Program-made: the position numbers and the translations under genes
Assembly (NCBI GenBank): GCA_937919295.1
Contig: CALFRX010000214.1
Location: 1 to 18,885 of the forward strand
Direction of reading: 5' to 3'
DNA from: an uncultured Peptococcaceae bacterium
GTDB lineage: Bacteria > Bacillota > Dehalobacteriia > UBA7702
DNA length: 18,885 nucleotides
Shown: in pieces, positions 6,618-13,853 of the stretch
Numbering within the stretch: position 1 is the first letter of the stretch
How the letters are laid out: each line of letters starts with the position of its first letter
Notes under the pieces: model-generated
What the model was told of the DNA's origin: nothing
What the model saw: the letters and a program-made list of their open reading frames with translations, nothing else
Database searches by the model: none

Positions 6618-6866
6618 ATGTACAAAAACAAAAATAAAGACGGAACATTAAATCTATCCGGCCCAAAGATAAGAGAATTGCGATTGTCTTTGAAGCCCGC
6701 GGTATCACAAAGAATGTTAGCCGATCAATTGCAGCTCATTGGAATCGATTTAGATAAAAATGCCATTCAAAAAATTGAGAGTGGAAAACGCTTTGTGACC
6801 GACATTGAAATCGTCGCCTTTGCAGAAGTATTTCATATTACAACCGACGAGTTATTGAATAGATAA
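6618..6866 (+). CDS. XRE family (HTH_3) transcriptional regulator, 82 aa
   Basis: A small single-domain DNA-binding protein. The Cro/CI-type helix-turn-helix runs from IRELRLSLKPAVSQRMLADQL to KNAIQKIESGKRFVTDIEI and ends in VFHITTDELLNR, the normal end of the HTH_3 domain. There is no sensor or dimerisation domain. I chose ATG 6618, with GGGAGG 5-6 nt upstream; a GTG at 6594 lies inside operator dyad 2 and has no ribosome binding site. Twin dyads in the divergent promoter region suggest autorepression and control of the 58-aa gene. It sits in a patch with a decayed accessory gene and may be a remnant of a mobile element. Confidence 0.88.
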   Translation: MYKNKNKDGTLNLSGPKIRELRLSLKPAVSQRMLADQLQLIGIDLDKNAIQKIESGKRFVTDIEIVAFAEVFHITTDELLNR

Positions 6867-6943
6867 TGTACTCCTGTAAAACTGTTTTATACAGCATTAT
6901 CTGTCATCTTGAAAACAACGAAATATAACATCAAAGGATTTTA

Positions 6944-6972
6944 AAAGGCTTGCATTGCGTAAGCCTTTCTTC
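6944..6972 (+). terminator. Probable terminator of the XRE gene
   Basis: AAAGGCTT (6944-6951) pairs with AAGCCTTT (6961-6968) around a 9-nt loop. The T-run behind it is short and interrupted (TTTCTTC). Confidence 0.55.
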
Positions 6973-7053
6973 ATTATTCTCTATTCTCTGCTCAAATGAT
7001 AAAAGAGAAAGGGATGATCAAATTTGGTAATATTATATTTGATGTCTACAGGA

Positions 7054-7085
7054 TAAAAAGGTGCCTTCCTCAAGGAAGGCACCTT
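7054..7085 (-). terminator. Terminator of the zinc-ribbon gene
   Basis: A perfect 12-bp stem, AAGGTGCCTTCC (7058-7069) with GGAAGGCACCTT (7074-7085), around TCAA. On the - strand it is followed by a T-run, 24 bp after the stop codon of the zinc-ribbon gene. Confidence 0.85.
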
Positions 7086-7108
7086 CTACTTTTATTCTTT
7101 TGTGTTGA

Positions 7109-7384
7109 TTAGTCTCTGTTTCTGTTGTCCATGCAGTCACGGCAGTAGATGGGACGGCCGTTGGTGGGACGGAAGGGGACTTGCGTTTCCGCACCGCACT
7201 GGTCACAAATTACAGTGAACATTTCTCTGTCGGCATTTTTAGCCTGTTTTCTTTTGCGGCGGCATTCAGGGCAGCGAGCGGGTTCATGCTCAAAACCTTT
7301 CGCGGCGTAGAATTCTTGTTCTGCGGCGGAAAAAGTAAATTCGGCTCCGCAATCTTTGCATGTTAAAGTTTTGTCGGAATACAT
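7109..7384 (-). CDS. Double zinc-ribbon protein, 91 aa
   Basis: The protein has four C-x-x-C pairs: C9/C12, C38/C41, C60/C63 and C81/C84. The first two frame a segment AEQEFYAAKGFEHEPARCPECR, the signature of the 'probable zinc-ribbon' family. The last two with DQCGAETQVPFRPTNGRPIYCRDC form a second ribbon of the CxCGxxTxVPFxPxxGRPVYCxxC type. Such proteins are common in Firmicutes and presumed nucleic-acid or protein binding, with no defined function. A perfect AGGAGGT site precedes the ATG. It has its own promoter and terminator, so it is monocistronic. The leader of about 85 nt shows no known riboswitch. Confidence 0.9.
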   Translation of the reverse strand: MYSDKTLTCKDCGAEFTFSAAEQEFYAAKGFEHEPARCPECRRKRKQAKNADREMFTVICDQCGAETQVPFRPTNGRPIYCRDCMDNRNRD

Positions 7385-7475
7385 GTAGTTTACCTCCTAA
7401 AATTTCCTATCGCTTTGTCCTGACGATCATCCTTTCAGGAGATAACGTTTGAGAACTAAGAAATAGCATGGCTTC

Positions 7476-7504
7476 ATTATATGCGAAGGTTTGCCTTTTT
7501 GCAA
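7476..7504 (-). promoter_or_regulatory. Promoter of the zinc-ribbon gene
   Basis: On the - strand: TTGCAA (7499-7504), 17 nt, TATAAT (7476-7481). Confidence 0.75.
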
Positions 7505-7588
7505 TCCTTTTTTTTGGAAAATCCCACCAAGATTTCACGAAATTGGTAAAAGGCCTGATAAAAGTAGGAATATAATTTTTATTTCTTC

Positions 7589-7617
7589 TTTACAAATCGT
7601 TGGCGATATGCTAAAAT
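7589..7617 (+). promoter_or_regulatory. Sigma-A promoter of the Y-family polymerase cassette
   Basis: TTTACA (7589-7594), 17 nt, TAAAAT (7612-7617). The predicted start site near 7624 is immediately ahead of a LexA box. Confidence 0.75.
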
Positions 7618-7626
7618 GCCAATAAA

Positions 7627-7638
7627 GAACGAATGTTC
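7627..7638. promoter_or_regulatory. LexA (SOS) box
   Basis: GAACGAATGTTC fits the Bacillus-type LexA core GAAC-RNRY-GTTC exactly. It covers the predicted transcription start of a translesion polymerase gene, where repressor binding would block initiation. Confidence 0.85.
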
Positions 7639-7655
7639 TCCATTGGGAGGGTCAA

Positions 7656-8906
7656 ATGAGAGTCATTTTTCATGTCGATGTCAACAGCGCCTTTCTTTCC
7701 TGGTCCGCGGCGGAACATCTCCTGTTGGGGGGAACTCTGGATTATCGCACCGTCCCTTCAGCGGTAGCCAAAAAGAACGAGTCCGGTGGCGGCATTATTT
7801 TGGCCAAAAGTGAGTCGGCCAAAAAAGCTGGGGTACACACAGGGGAAGTTGTCTGGCAGGCAAAACAGAAGTGTCCCGATCTGCTTTTGGTGCCGCCGGA
7901 CTATCCTTGCTATTTTCGGGCCAGCCACGCCATGAAAACGCTGCTTGGGGAATACTCCCCGGCGGTGGAGTCCTTTTCTATCGACGAGTGCTTTCTCGAT
8001 ATGACGGGACAGGAAAAGTTTTTCGGCCCCCCGGTTAAAGCGGCCGAGGCGCTGAAAGACCGCATCAAGAAAGAACTTGGCTTTACCGTTAATATCGGTA
8101 TCGGCAACACCAAAGCCACGGCGAAAATGGCTTCGGAATTTCAAAAGCCCGATCGCGTGCATACCCTCTGGCAGTGGGAAATCGAAACGAAATTGTGGCC
8201 TCAACCCATTGACTTTCTCTTTATGGCAGGAAGGCGCACCGTGGAAAAGCTCCTTCGTCTCGGCGTGAAGCTGGTCGGCGATATGGCGTGTCTTTCTCCT
8301 GTTCTGGTCAAGGAGCTGATGGGTAAAAACGGCATCACTTTGTGGCATTACGCCAATGGCCGCGACGACTCCCTTGTTTTGGAGGGGCCGCCGCCGTCGC
8401 CCAAAAGCATCAGTAAATCGGTGACCGTTCCCCATGTGCTGAAAACCCAAAAAGAATGTGAGGACGTGCTGATTTACATTGCCGAGGAGCTTTCTTTTCA
8501 ATTGCGGGAAAAGGGCCTCACCGCCGTTGTGGTTACTGTGGCCTTGAAGGATCGTGACCGCTGTTACTTCAGCCACCGGCAAAAGTTCAGCGATCCGATT
8601 TTACATTATAAGGATATCTGCGACAAAGCCCTGCCCATGCTTAAACTGCTTTATCCGGGAAACGGTGTGAAATATCTCTGCCTTTGCCTATCGGAGCTTT
8701 CCACAAAGCGTTCCTTAAACGGTCTTCTTTTCGGCCGGGATATCTTCAAGGAAGAGCGCTTGGAAGAAGCGGTATTCGCCCTGAAAAAACGTTACGGAAA
8801 ACAATGCGTCACCACGGCCCGGTCTCTGCACAGCGGCGCGGATCAGCTCTTTCGCCACTTTGACGAGGAAGATTTCGGCGGCGGCGCAATGCCGAGGTTC
8901 TACTGA
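7656..8906 (+). CDS. Y-family translesion DNA polymerase (DinB/UmuC-like)
   Basis: A 416-aa Y-family polymerase for error-prone bypass of DNA lesions. The palm motif FHVDVNSAFLSW carries D8, and SIDECFLD carries D110 and E111; together they are the catalytic metal ligands. GIGNTKATAKMASEFQKPD is the DinB-type motif, followed by helix-hairpin-helix and little-finger regions. The N-terminus (HVDVNSAFLSW, with S rather than Y at the steric gate region preceding AFLSW) marks the DinB-like subgroup common in Clostridia. I see no textbook QLxLF clamp-binding motif; NGLLFG near residue 360 may be a degenerate one. ATG 7656 has GGGAGG upstream. LexA control is indicated by the box 18 bp upstream of the start. 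It overlaps the next gene by one base. Confidence 0.93.
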   Translation: MRVIFHVDVNSAFLSWSAAEHLLLGGTLDYRTVPSAVAKKNESGGGIILAKSESAKKAGVHTGEVVWQAKQKCPDLLLVPPDYPCYFRASHAMKTLLGEYSPAVESFSIDECFLDMTGQEKFFGPPVKAAEALKDRIKKELGFTVNIGIGNTKATAKMASEFQKPDRVHTLWQWEIETKLWPQPIDFLFMAGRRTVEKLLRLGVKLVGDMACLSPVLVKELMGKNGITLWHYANGRDDSLVLEGPPPSPKSISKSVTVPHVLKTQKECEDVLIYIAEELSFQLREKGLTAVVVTVALKDRDRCYFSHRQKFSDPILHYKDICDKALPMLKLLYPGNGVKYLCLCLSELSTKRSLNGLLFGRDIFKEERLEEAVFALKKRYGKQCVTTARSLHSGADQLFRHFDEEDFGGGAMPRFY

Positions 8907-9166
8907 TGAAAATGTTAATGAAACCGATTCAGGTTTACGCCCTTTGGCGGGAGGACGGCGCTATTTTACCTTTGGCTTTCTGCCTGACCCGGGATGAAGA
9001 GAAACAGAAAATTGCCGTAAGCGCCGTGAAAAATTTGCGGGAGGAACATCTGGCCGGACGCAAAACTCTCTATTTCGACTGTGTCGCCGTATTGGGTCGG
9101 CGGGAATGGATTGTTTGCCTGCGTTACGATATCGCGGAACATCGCTGGTATTTGCATAAGGCGTAG
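8906..9166 (+). CDS. Small protein co-encoded with the Y-family polymerase, 86 aa
   Basis: The start codon overlaps the polymerase stop (TGATGA), so translation is coupled. The protein has alternating hydrophobic and polar residues suggesting a beta-rich fold: VYALWREDGAILPLAF, then KIAVSAVKNLREEHLAGRKTLYFDCVAVLGRREWIVCLRYD and a terminal WYLH. The pattern [W/E]-DG-x-x-x-P-L-x-F followed by an exchange with R-E/W near the end resembles short unnamed proteins that I recall beside Y-family polymerases in Clostridia. It does not look like YolD. I infer an SOS-induced accessory factor of the polymerase, but this rests on position alone. Confidence 0.75.
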   Translation: MKMLMKPIQVYALWREDGAILPLAFCLTRDEEKQKIAVSAVKNLREEHLAGRKTLYFDCVAVLGRREWIVCLRYDIAEHRWYLHKA

Positions 9167-9272
9167 AAAAATCGTGAAACCTTTCTTTTTAGGGAAAAAA
9201 GTCGCAGAGTGGGCTTTTATTGCTATTCTGATTTTTAGCCGCGCCGCATAAAATAAAACGGAGGTGTTTACG

Positions 9273-9494
9273 TTGGCAGAAGGCACGGTTAACGGTAATC
9301 AAGGTTGGCAGGAACGGGAAAGTTGGAATGAAGGCATGATGCGTCTTTCTTCCGCTTTTTCCATTGCCGCAATGACGAGTTGTGGCTTGTCTCTCAAAGA
9401 AGTCGAGCTCCTCGCCGATTATTGTTCGCTGCTCTCCCACTGTTTTCGCTCCATTGCCATTGCGGAAAGGCTCTATCCTTGGTGGCCGCAATGA
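9273..9494 (+). CDS. Hypothetical protein, 73 aa
   Basis: I do not recognise this protein. The likely start is TTG 9273, with GGAGG 8 nt upstream; the GTG at 9264 overlaps that site. The product has a polar N-terminus (AEGTVNGNQGWQERESWNEG) and a mostly helical rest with two cysteines (SCGLSLKEVELLADYCSLL) and an aromatic end (YPWWPQ). It follows the polymerase cassette after 106 bp, which hold no convincing terminator, so it may be part of the same transcript. The promoter of the next gene begins just behind its stop. Confidence 0.6.
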   Translation: MAEGTVNGNQGWQERESWNEGMMRLSSAFSIAAMTSCGLSLKEVELLADYCSLLSHCFRSIAIAERLYPWWPQ

Positions 9495-9502
9495 AAAAGG
9501 TA

Positions 9503-9530
9503 TTGCATTTTTGTGCCATTTTTGTATAAT
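9503..9530 (+). promoter_or_regulatory. Promoter of cardiolipin synthase
   Basis: TTGCAT (9503-9508), 16 nt, consensus TATAAT (9525-9530), about 35 bp before the start codon. Confidence 0.7.
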
Positions 9531-9564
9531 TTATGTATAGGTCACATAAAGGGGCACTCTTCAC

Positions 9565-11097
9565 ATGAAATTAATCCGTCTCCTTTTTACCCGTTTGGTC
9601 ACGGTCAGTTTGGCAATTCTTTTGCAGATCATCATTTTCATATTTGTTTTGCTGTACCTCGGAGAGATGTTTCCCGCGGTTTATTTTGTGTTCGTTGCCT
9701 TTAGTTTTATCATCGTGATTTGGCTGGGGACCAAGGACGATAACCCTGTCTATAAATTGGCCTGGATTACACTGATTCTGCTATTTCCCCTTGTGGGCGG
9801 TCTTGTCTATCTGTTATGGGGAAATAAGCGTCTGCCCAAACGGGTGCGGGCGAAAGCGGATATTTTTACCGCTCACAGCCTGGAATATAAAGTGCGGGAC
9901 GGTAAGTGCCTGCGGGAATTGAAAGAACATGATAAGGATCTCGCCGTCGCCGCCCGCTATCTTGATGAAATCGCCGGTTTTCCCCTTTGGAGCAATACGG
10001 AGGCGGAATATTTTCCTGTGGGCGAAAAAATGTTCACCCGGCTTATGGCGGAATTGGACAAGGCCGAAGAATATATTTTCATGGAATACTTTATTGTCGC
10101 CGAGGGGCACATGTGGGATCCCATCCACGAGCTGTTGCGCCAGAAAATTCAGGAAGGCGTGGAAGTCTATTTTATGTATGACGATATGGGCTGCATCAAC
10201 ACACTGCCCAAAGATTACAACAAACTCCTGGAAAGTGAAGGCTTCCACGTGCATATCGTCAATCCCTTCCGGCCCAGCCTCAGTTCAACCATGAATTACC
10301 GGGATCACCGCAAGATTACCGTTATCGACGGCGTCGTGGCATTCTGCGGCGGCATCAACCTGGCTGATGAATACATCAACGAAAAGGAACGTTTCGGCCA
10401 TTGGAAGGATACGGCGGTCATGATCGAAGGGGAAGGCGTCTGGAATCTCACGGAAACCTATATCAAAATGTGGAATTTCAACTGCCGCTATAAAAAGGAT
10501 ATGCTCGATGAACGGAATTACCGTCATACCATCGGCGTGGCCCGGGCTGACGGTTATGTACAGCCCTTCAGCGATACGCCCCTTGATTTTGAAAATGTCA
10601 GCGAAAACCTGTTTTTAAATATCATCAATCACGCCACCGATTATATCTATATAACGACGCCCTATCTGATCATTGATTACGAAATGCAGACAGCCCTCTG
10701 TCTGGCCGCGAAAAACGGTGTGGATGTGCGTATCATCACCCCGGGGATTCCCGATAAGAAAACCGTTTTTAAGGTCACCAGAAGTTACTATCTGCCGCTT
10801 TTGGAGGCAGGTGTCAAAATATACGAATATACCCCCGGTTTTATCCATGGCAAAAATGTGGTAGCCGATGACAATGTAGCCGTTGTCGGTACCATCAACA
10901 TGGATTACCGCAGTTTCTATTTTCATTTTGAATGCGCCGTTGTTTTTTACCGCAACAGCGTTATTTACCCTGTCAAAGAGGATTTTATCCATACGATGGG
11001 GAAATCGAGGGAAATCACTTACGCGGCGGCAAAAAAAATATCCTTGCCGGAGAGAGTCTGCCGTTCTATCCTACGGTTGTTTGCGCCTTTGATGTAG
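9565..11097 (+). CDS. cls: Cardiolipin synthase (phospholipase D superfamily)
   Basis: A 510-aa bacterial cardiolipin synthase that joins two phosphatidylglycerols into cardiolipin at the cytoplasmic membrane. Two N-terminal membrane helices (about residues 10-30 and 35-52) are followed by a PLDc_N-type segment with PLVGGLVYLLWGNKR. The two HKD catalytic motifs are complete: H248-R-K250-x4-D255 and H428-G-K430-x4-D435, each followed by the usual G-(G/T)-I-N sequence. Length is normal for the family. AAAGGGG lies about 10 nt before the ATG. It is followed by a DUF308 gene after 37 bp with no terminator, so the two are likely an envelope operon. Confidence 0.95.
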   Translation: MKLIRLLFTRLVTVSLAILLQIIIFIFVLLYLGEMFPAVYFVFVAFSFIIVIWLGTKDDNPVYKLAWITLILLFPLVGGLVYLLWGNKRLPKRVRAKADIFTAHSLEYKVRDGKCLRELKEHDKDLAVAARYLDEIAGFPLWSNTEAEYFPVGEKMFTRLMAELDKAEEYIFMEYFIVAEGHMWDPIHELLRQKIQEGVEVYFMYDDMGCINTLPKDYNKLLESEGFHVHIVNPFRPSLSSTMNYRDHRKITVIDGVVAFCGGINLADEYINEKERFGHWKDTAVMIEGEGVWNLTETYIKMWNFNCRYKKDMLDERNYRHTIGVARADGYVQPFSDTPLDFENVSENLFLNIINHATDYIYITTPYLIIDYEMQTALCLAAKNGVDVRIITPGIPDKKTVFKVTRSYYLPLLEAGVKIYEYTPGFIHGKNVVADDNVAVVGTINMDYRSFYFHFECAVVFYRNSVIYPVKEDFIHTMGKSREITYAAAKKISLPERVCRSILRLFAPLM

Positions 11098-11134
11098 AAG
11101 GTTTGCGATAAAAAAGAAACGAGGTTAAGAAGAA

Positions 11135-11881
11135 ATGGATGTAAGAATAGTGATCGATAAATTCGGCGGTGAAAAACAAATGTCGCGGCGAATGATCATT
11201 GCCAATACCGTATTATTGGTTTACGGCGTTTTTCTGATGATCTTTCCTGCCAGCGCGTTAAACCTTTCCGTCGCCCTGGTCGGTATCGCGATGATCGCCG
11301 CAGGCATCATCAGCGGTGTGATTTTCTTCCTCAACAAGGATGAGGGGAATTATCCCTTGTTGGTCATTGCCGCTGCCGGTTTGATCCTCGGCATTTTGGT
11401 GATGTTTTTCAGAAGCAGCATCGCCCTGGTGCTCTTTCCTTTGCTGCTGGGTTTGTGGACATTTTGTACGGCGGTTCTTGCGGCCATTGCGGCCTACGGC
11501 TATTACAAGATGAACAACGGCCTCTGGTGGGTGCCGCTCCTCGGCACCATTGTGGCGCTTGTGGTTACCGTGATGGTTTTCATGAACCTCTCCGGCACGG
11601 AGCGGTTTATGGCTCGGATCCTCGGCATTTATTTTATTACTTATAACATTATCCGTCTCGGCGAATACGGCGCCACGAGAATGTTTCCCATGCCGGTGAT
11701 GAGCGGCAAAAGTCCGAGGCGCAAAAAGGAGCGGTCGACGGCCAAAAACAGCGATGAAGTAAACAGATACGATTACGACCGCTACGGCGACGATGACAAT
11801 TACACAGAGGATAAAGAGGATAACGATTACGAAAGCTATAAAAGTTATCGGGATTATGAGTATCGGGAAGAACGGTATTAA
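11135..11881 (+). CDS. DUF308 family membrane protein with Tyr/Asp-rich C-terminal tail
   Basis: A 248-aa protein with about six membrane helices between residues 20 and 180, arranged in the repeated hydrophobic pairs with intervening glycines typical of DUF308/HdeD-like proteins (LVGIAMIAAGIISGVIFF; AAAGLILGILVMFF). After a basic stretch (SPRRKKER) comes a hydrophilic tail: the last 39 residues contain 10 tyrosines spaced among Asp, Glu, Asn and Arg. Such a tail is not part of the domain as I know it. ATG 11135 is chosen; an in-frame ATG at 11180 is possible and would remove 15 residues. Likely co-transcribed with cls, and closed by a strong terminator. Function unknown. Confidence 0.82.
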   Translation: MDVRIVIDKFGGEKQMSRRMIIANTVLLVYGVFLMIFPASALNLSVALVGIAMIAAGIISGVIFFLNKDEGNYPLLVIAAAGLILGILVMFFRSSIALVLFPLLLGLWTFCTAVLAAIAAYGYYKMNNGLWWVPLLGTIVALVVTVMVFMNLSGTERFMARILGIYFITYNIIRLGEYGATRMFPMPVMSGKSPRRKKERSTAKNSDEVNRYDYDRYGDDDNYTEDKEDNDYESYKSYRDYEYREERY

Positions 11882-11893
11882 AGGTTAAAGGGG

Positions 11894-11932
11894 CGCCCCA
11901 AAAGTCACTTTGTGATTTTTGGGGCGTCTTTT
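11894..11932 (+). terminator. Terminator of the cls-DUF308 unit
   Basis: CGCCCCAAAA (11894-11903) pairs with TTTTGGGGCG (11917-11926), continued inward by GTCAC/GTGAT around a TTT loop, giving a 15-bp stem with one wobble pair. TCTTTT follows. Confidence 0.88.
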
Positions 11933-11970
11933 CCGTTTGGCTGAAAGTCGGCGTAAGACAAATTTTGAGC

Positions 11971-12007
11971 AGGAGGGTGGGGCATGGAAAAGCCGCCTCC
12001 TTTTTAG
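11971..12007 (+). other. Seven-codon mini-ORF embedded in a terminator-like hairpin
   Basis: AGGAGG (11971-11976) lies 7 nt before an ATG (11984) that encodes MEKPPPF and stops at 12005-12007. The CCTCCT that encodes two of the prolines (11996-12001) is exactly complementary to the AGGAGG, and T residues follow directly. The DNA could be a translated leader, a weak terminator, or chance. No convincing promoter was found in front of it. Confidence 0.3.
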
Positions 12008-12036
12008 GGGATTACCGTGAACAAAAGGATTTACCC

Positions 12037-12065
12037 TTGCGAAAAACGCAGTTTTTTTATATACT
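12037..12065 (+). promoter_or_regulatory. Candidate promoter of the ApgM-like gene
   Basis: TTGCGA (12037-12042), 17 nt, TATACT (12060-12065), 32 bp before the start codon. Confidence 0.6.
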
Positions 12066-12097
12066 TGGTTCAAAGAGCATAATGAGAGGTGGACTTC

Positions 12098-13318
12098 ATG
12101 AAATATATTTTTATCCTTGCCGACGGTATGGCCGACCGTCCCAGCGCGCAATTTGACGGCAAAACACCGATGTATGTGGCGGATAAACCACATATCAACG
12201 CCATGGCCGCCTCCGGTATCAGCGGTCTTTGCCAAACGGTGCCGCCGGAGTTTTCCCCCGGCAGCGACGTGGCGAATCTTTCTGTTTTGGGCTATCCGCC
12301 CAAGGATTTTTATAAGGGACGTTCCTCTTTGGAGGCAATCTCCGCGGGGGTTCCCCTGAATCAGGGCGATCTTACCCTGAGGGCAAACCTCGTTACCCTC
12401 AGTGAGGAAGACTGTTTTGAGGATAAAAAACTCCTTGATTACTGCGGCGGTGAAGTGACCACCGCTGACGCGGCGCAGCTCATTGTCGACGTGCAAAAAG
12501 AGCTTGACGACACTGTTTTTTCTCTTTATCCCAGCGTTTCTTTTCGCAATATCCTACTCTGGCATAACGGCGCTGCCGACATGACGTTTCATCCCGCCCA
12601 TGAGATCATGGGTCGGCGCTTAGGCGACCATTATCCCGAAGGCAGCATGGCGCGACAGGCCATCGACTATATGAAAAAAGCCCAGGAGATCTTGGCAAAG
12701 CATCCTTATAACAGGGAAAAAAAGGCCAAAGGGGAACGTCCCGCCAACGGCCTTTGGCTTTGGGGTCCCGGCGTGAAAACTTCTTTGCCCTCGTTTCGCG
12801 ACCGCTACGGTTTAAAAGCCGGCGTGATCAGCGGCGTCGATTTGATTCGCGGTATCGGCCTCAGCGCCGGTATGGATATCTGCTATCTGGCCAGCGCCAC
12901 AGGGGGCGTGGAAACGGATTTTCGCGGTAAGGGCGATGTGGCGGCGGCCTATCTGAAAGGCGGCGGCGAGTTTATCTTTGTCCATGTGGAAGCGCCGGAC
13001 GAAAGTGGCCACCAGGGCAAGGCCGATATGAAAGTAAAGGCCATTGAACGAATCGATCAGGAAACGCTGCCCCCAATCTTGAAAGCCTGCTCTGATATGG
13101 GGGAAGATTACCGCATTATCGTCACGCCGGATCATGCCACGCCTTTGGAATTGCGCACCCATACCAGGGAACCGGTGCCCTTTGTGATCTTCGACAGCCG
13201 CTTCCATACCATGGATCGGTCCTTGATCCACGATGAGGAAAGCGCCAAAAAATCCGGCATTCTCTTTGCAGATGGGAAAAGCATGTTGCTGAAATTCTTA
13301 GATCAGGAGTATCATTAA
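12098..13318 (+). CDS. Cofactor-independent phosphoglycerate mutase family enzyme (ApgM / proposed homoserine kinase)
   Basis: A 406-aa member of the alkaline-phosphatase-fold mutase superfamily, of the archaeal ApgM type. D9 in ILADGMAD is the first metal ligand and S56 in FSPGSDVANLSVLGY is the probable phosphorylated serine. The C-terminal metal sites are HVEAPDESGHQG and VTPDHATPLELRTH. In bacteria one branch of this family was proposed as an alternative homoserine kinase because it clusters with threonine genes; ThrC is encoded in this window but about 7 kb upstream. Sequence alone cannot separate the two activities. ATG 12098 has GAGGTGG 6 nt upstream; the in-frame GTG 12089 lies within that site. 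Confidence 0.88.
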   Translation: MKYIFILADGMADRPSAQFDGKTPMYVADKPHINAMAASGISGLCQTVPPEFSPGSDVANLSVLGYPPKDFYKGRSSLEAISAGVPLNQGDLTLRANLVTLSEEDCFEDKKLLDYCGGEVTTADAAQLIVDVQKELDDTVFSLYPSVSFRNILLWHNGAADMTFHPAHEIMGRRLGDHYPEGSMARQAIDYMKKAQEILAKHPYNREKKAKGERPANGLWLWGPGVKTSLPSFRDRYGLKAGVISGVDLIRGIGLSAGMDICYLASATGGVETDFRGKGDVAAAYLKGGGEFIFVHVEAPDESGHQGKADMKVKAIERIDQETLPPILKACSDMGEDYRIIVTPDHATPLELRTHTREPVPFVIFDSRFHTMDRSLIHDEESAKKSGILFADGKSMLLKFLDQEYH

Positions 13319-13329
13319 ACAATAAAAAA

Positions 13330-13356
13330 GCCGCAGGATTGCCCTGCGGCCTTTTT
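13330..13356 (+). terminator. Terminator after the ApgM-like gene
   Basis: GCCGCAGG (13330-13337) pairs with CCTGCGGC (13343-13350) around ATTGC, followed by CTTTTT. The next gene starts only 17 bp beyond it with no room for a full promoter, so some readthrough or an upstream internal promoter is needed to express it. Confidence 0.88.
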
Positions 13357-13373
13357 AAAAAAGGAGGGGAAAG

Positions 13374-13853
13374 ATGAAATATCAAGGTGTGCTGATCGCC
13401 GTTAGCGATCTGGAAAAGTCCAAGGAATTCTACGATCGGGTCTGTGGCTCTCAGGTGATCCTCGATTTTGGCGCCAACGTTACTCTCACCGGCGGCTTCT
13501 CCCTGCAAACCCTAAAAACCTGGCAGGAATTTACCGGTAAGAAAGCTTGCTTTGGCGGCAACGACGCCGAACTCTATTTCGAGGAAGACGACTTCGACGC
13601 CTTCATTGCCAAGCTCGCTGCCTTTGACGACATCGACTACGTTCACCCCCTCATGGAACACAGCTGGGGTCAGCGGGTGGTGCGTTTTTATGACCCCGAC
13701 CATCATATCATCGAGGTCGGCGAAAATATAGTCGCTGTCGTGAAACGCTTCCTCAACAGCGGCCTCACCGAAGAAGAAACGGCGCGCCGTATGGACGTGC
13801 CGGTGGACTATGTGAGAACTTGCTTAGAGGAGGGGGAAGAGAATGACTTTTGA
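13374..13853 (+). CDS. VOC (glyoxalase/bleomycin-resistance fold) family protein
   Basis: A 159-aa single-copy VOC protein. The first beta-alpha-beta-beta-beta module is recognised from YQGVLIAVSDLEKSKEFYDRV, and the second ends with RVVRFYDPDHHIIEVGE, which carries the C-terminal glutamate used as a metal ligand in many members. The last ~30 residues (FLNSGLTEEETARRMDVPVDYV) form a helix-turn-helix-like extension found in some Clostridial VOC proteins. The substrate is unknown. AGGAGGGG precedes the ATG. The gene overlaps the following GyrI-like gene by 11 bp, so the two are translationally coupled and probably work together in handling a small molecule. Confidence 0.85.
   Translation: MKYQGVLIAVSDLEKSKEFYDRVCGSQVILDFGANVTLTGGFSLQTLKTWQEFTGKKACFGGNDAELYFEEDDFDAFIAKLAAFDDIDYVHPLMEHSWGQRVVRFYDPDHHIIEVGENIVAVVKRFLNSGLTEEETARRMDVPVDYVRTCLEEGEENDF

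Noticed and set aside
7758..8582. Long - strand open frame (274 codons) opposite the Y-family polymerase
   Set aside because: It lies antisense within a gene with complete catalytic motifs, has no ribosome binding site, and encodes a His/Arg-rich sequence typical of shadow frames.
9174..9251. 25-codon GTG-initiated frame with a hydrophobic centre (VAEWAFIAILIF)
   Set aside because: No ribosome binding site and too short to support without conservation data.
11885..12496. - strand open frame (203 codons) across the terminator and the start of the ApgM-like gene
   Set aside because: It runs through a strong terminator hairpin and is antisense to the active-site region of the mutase-like gene.
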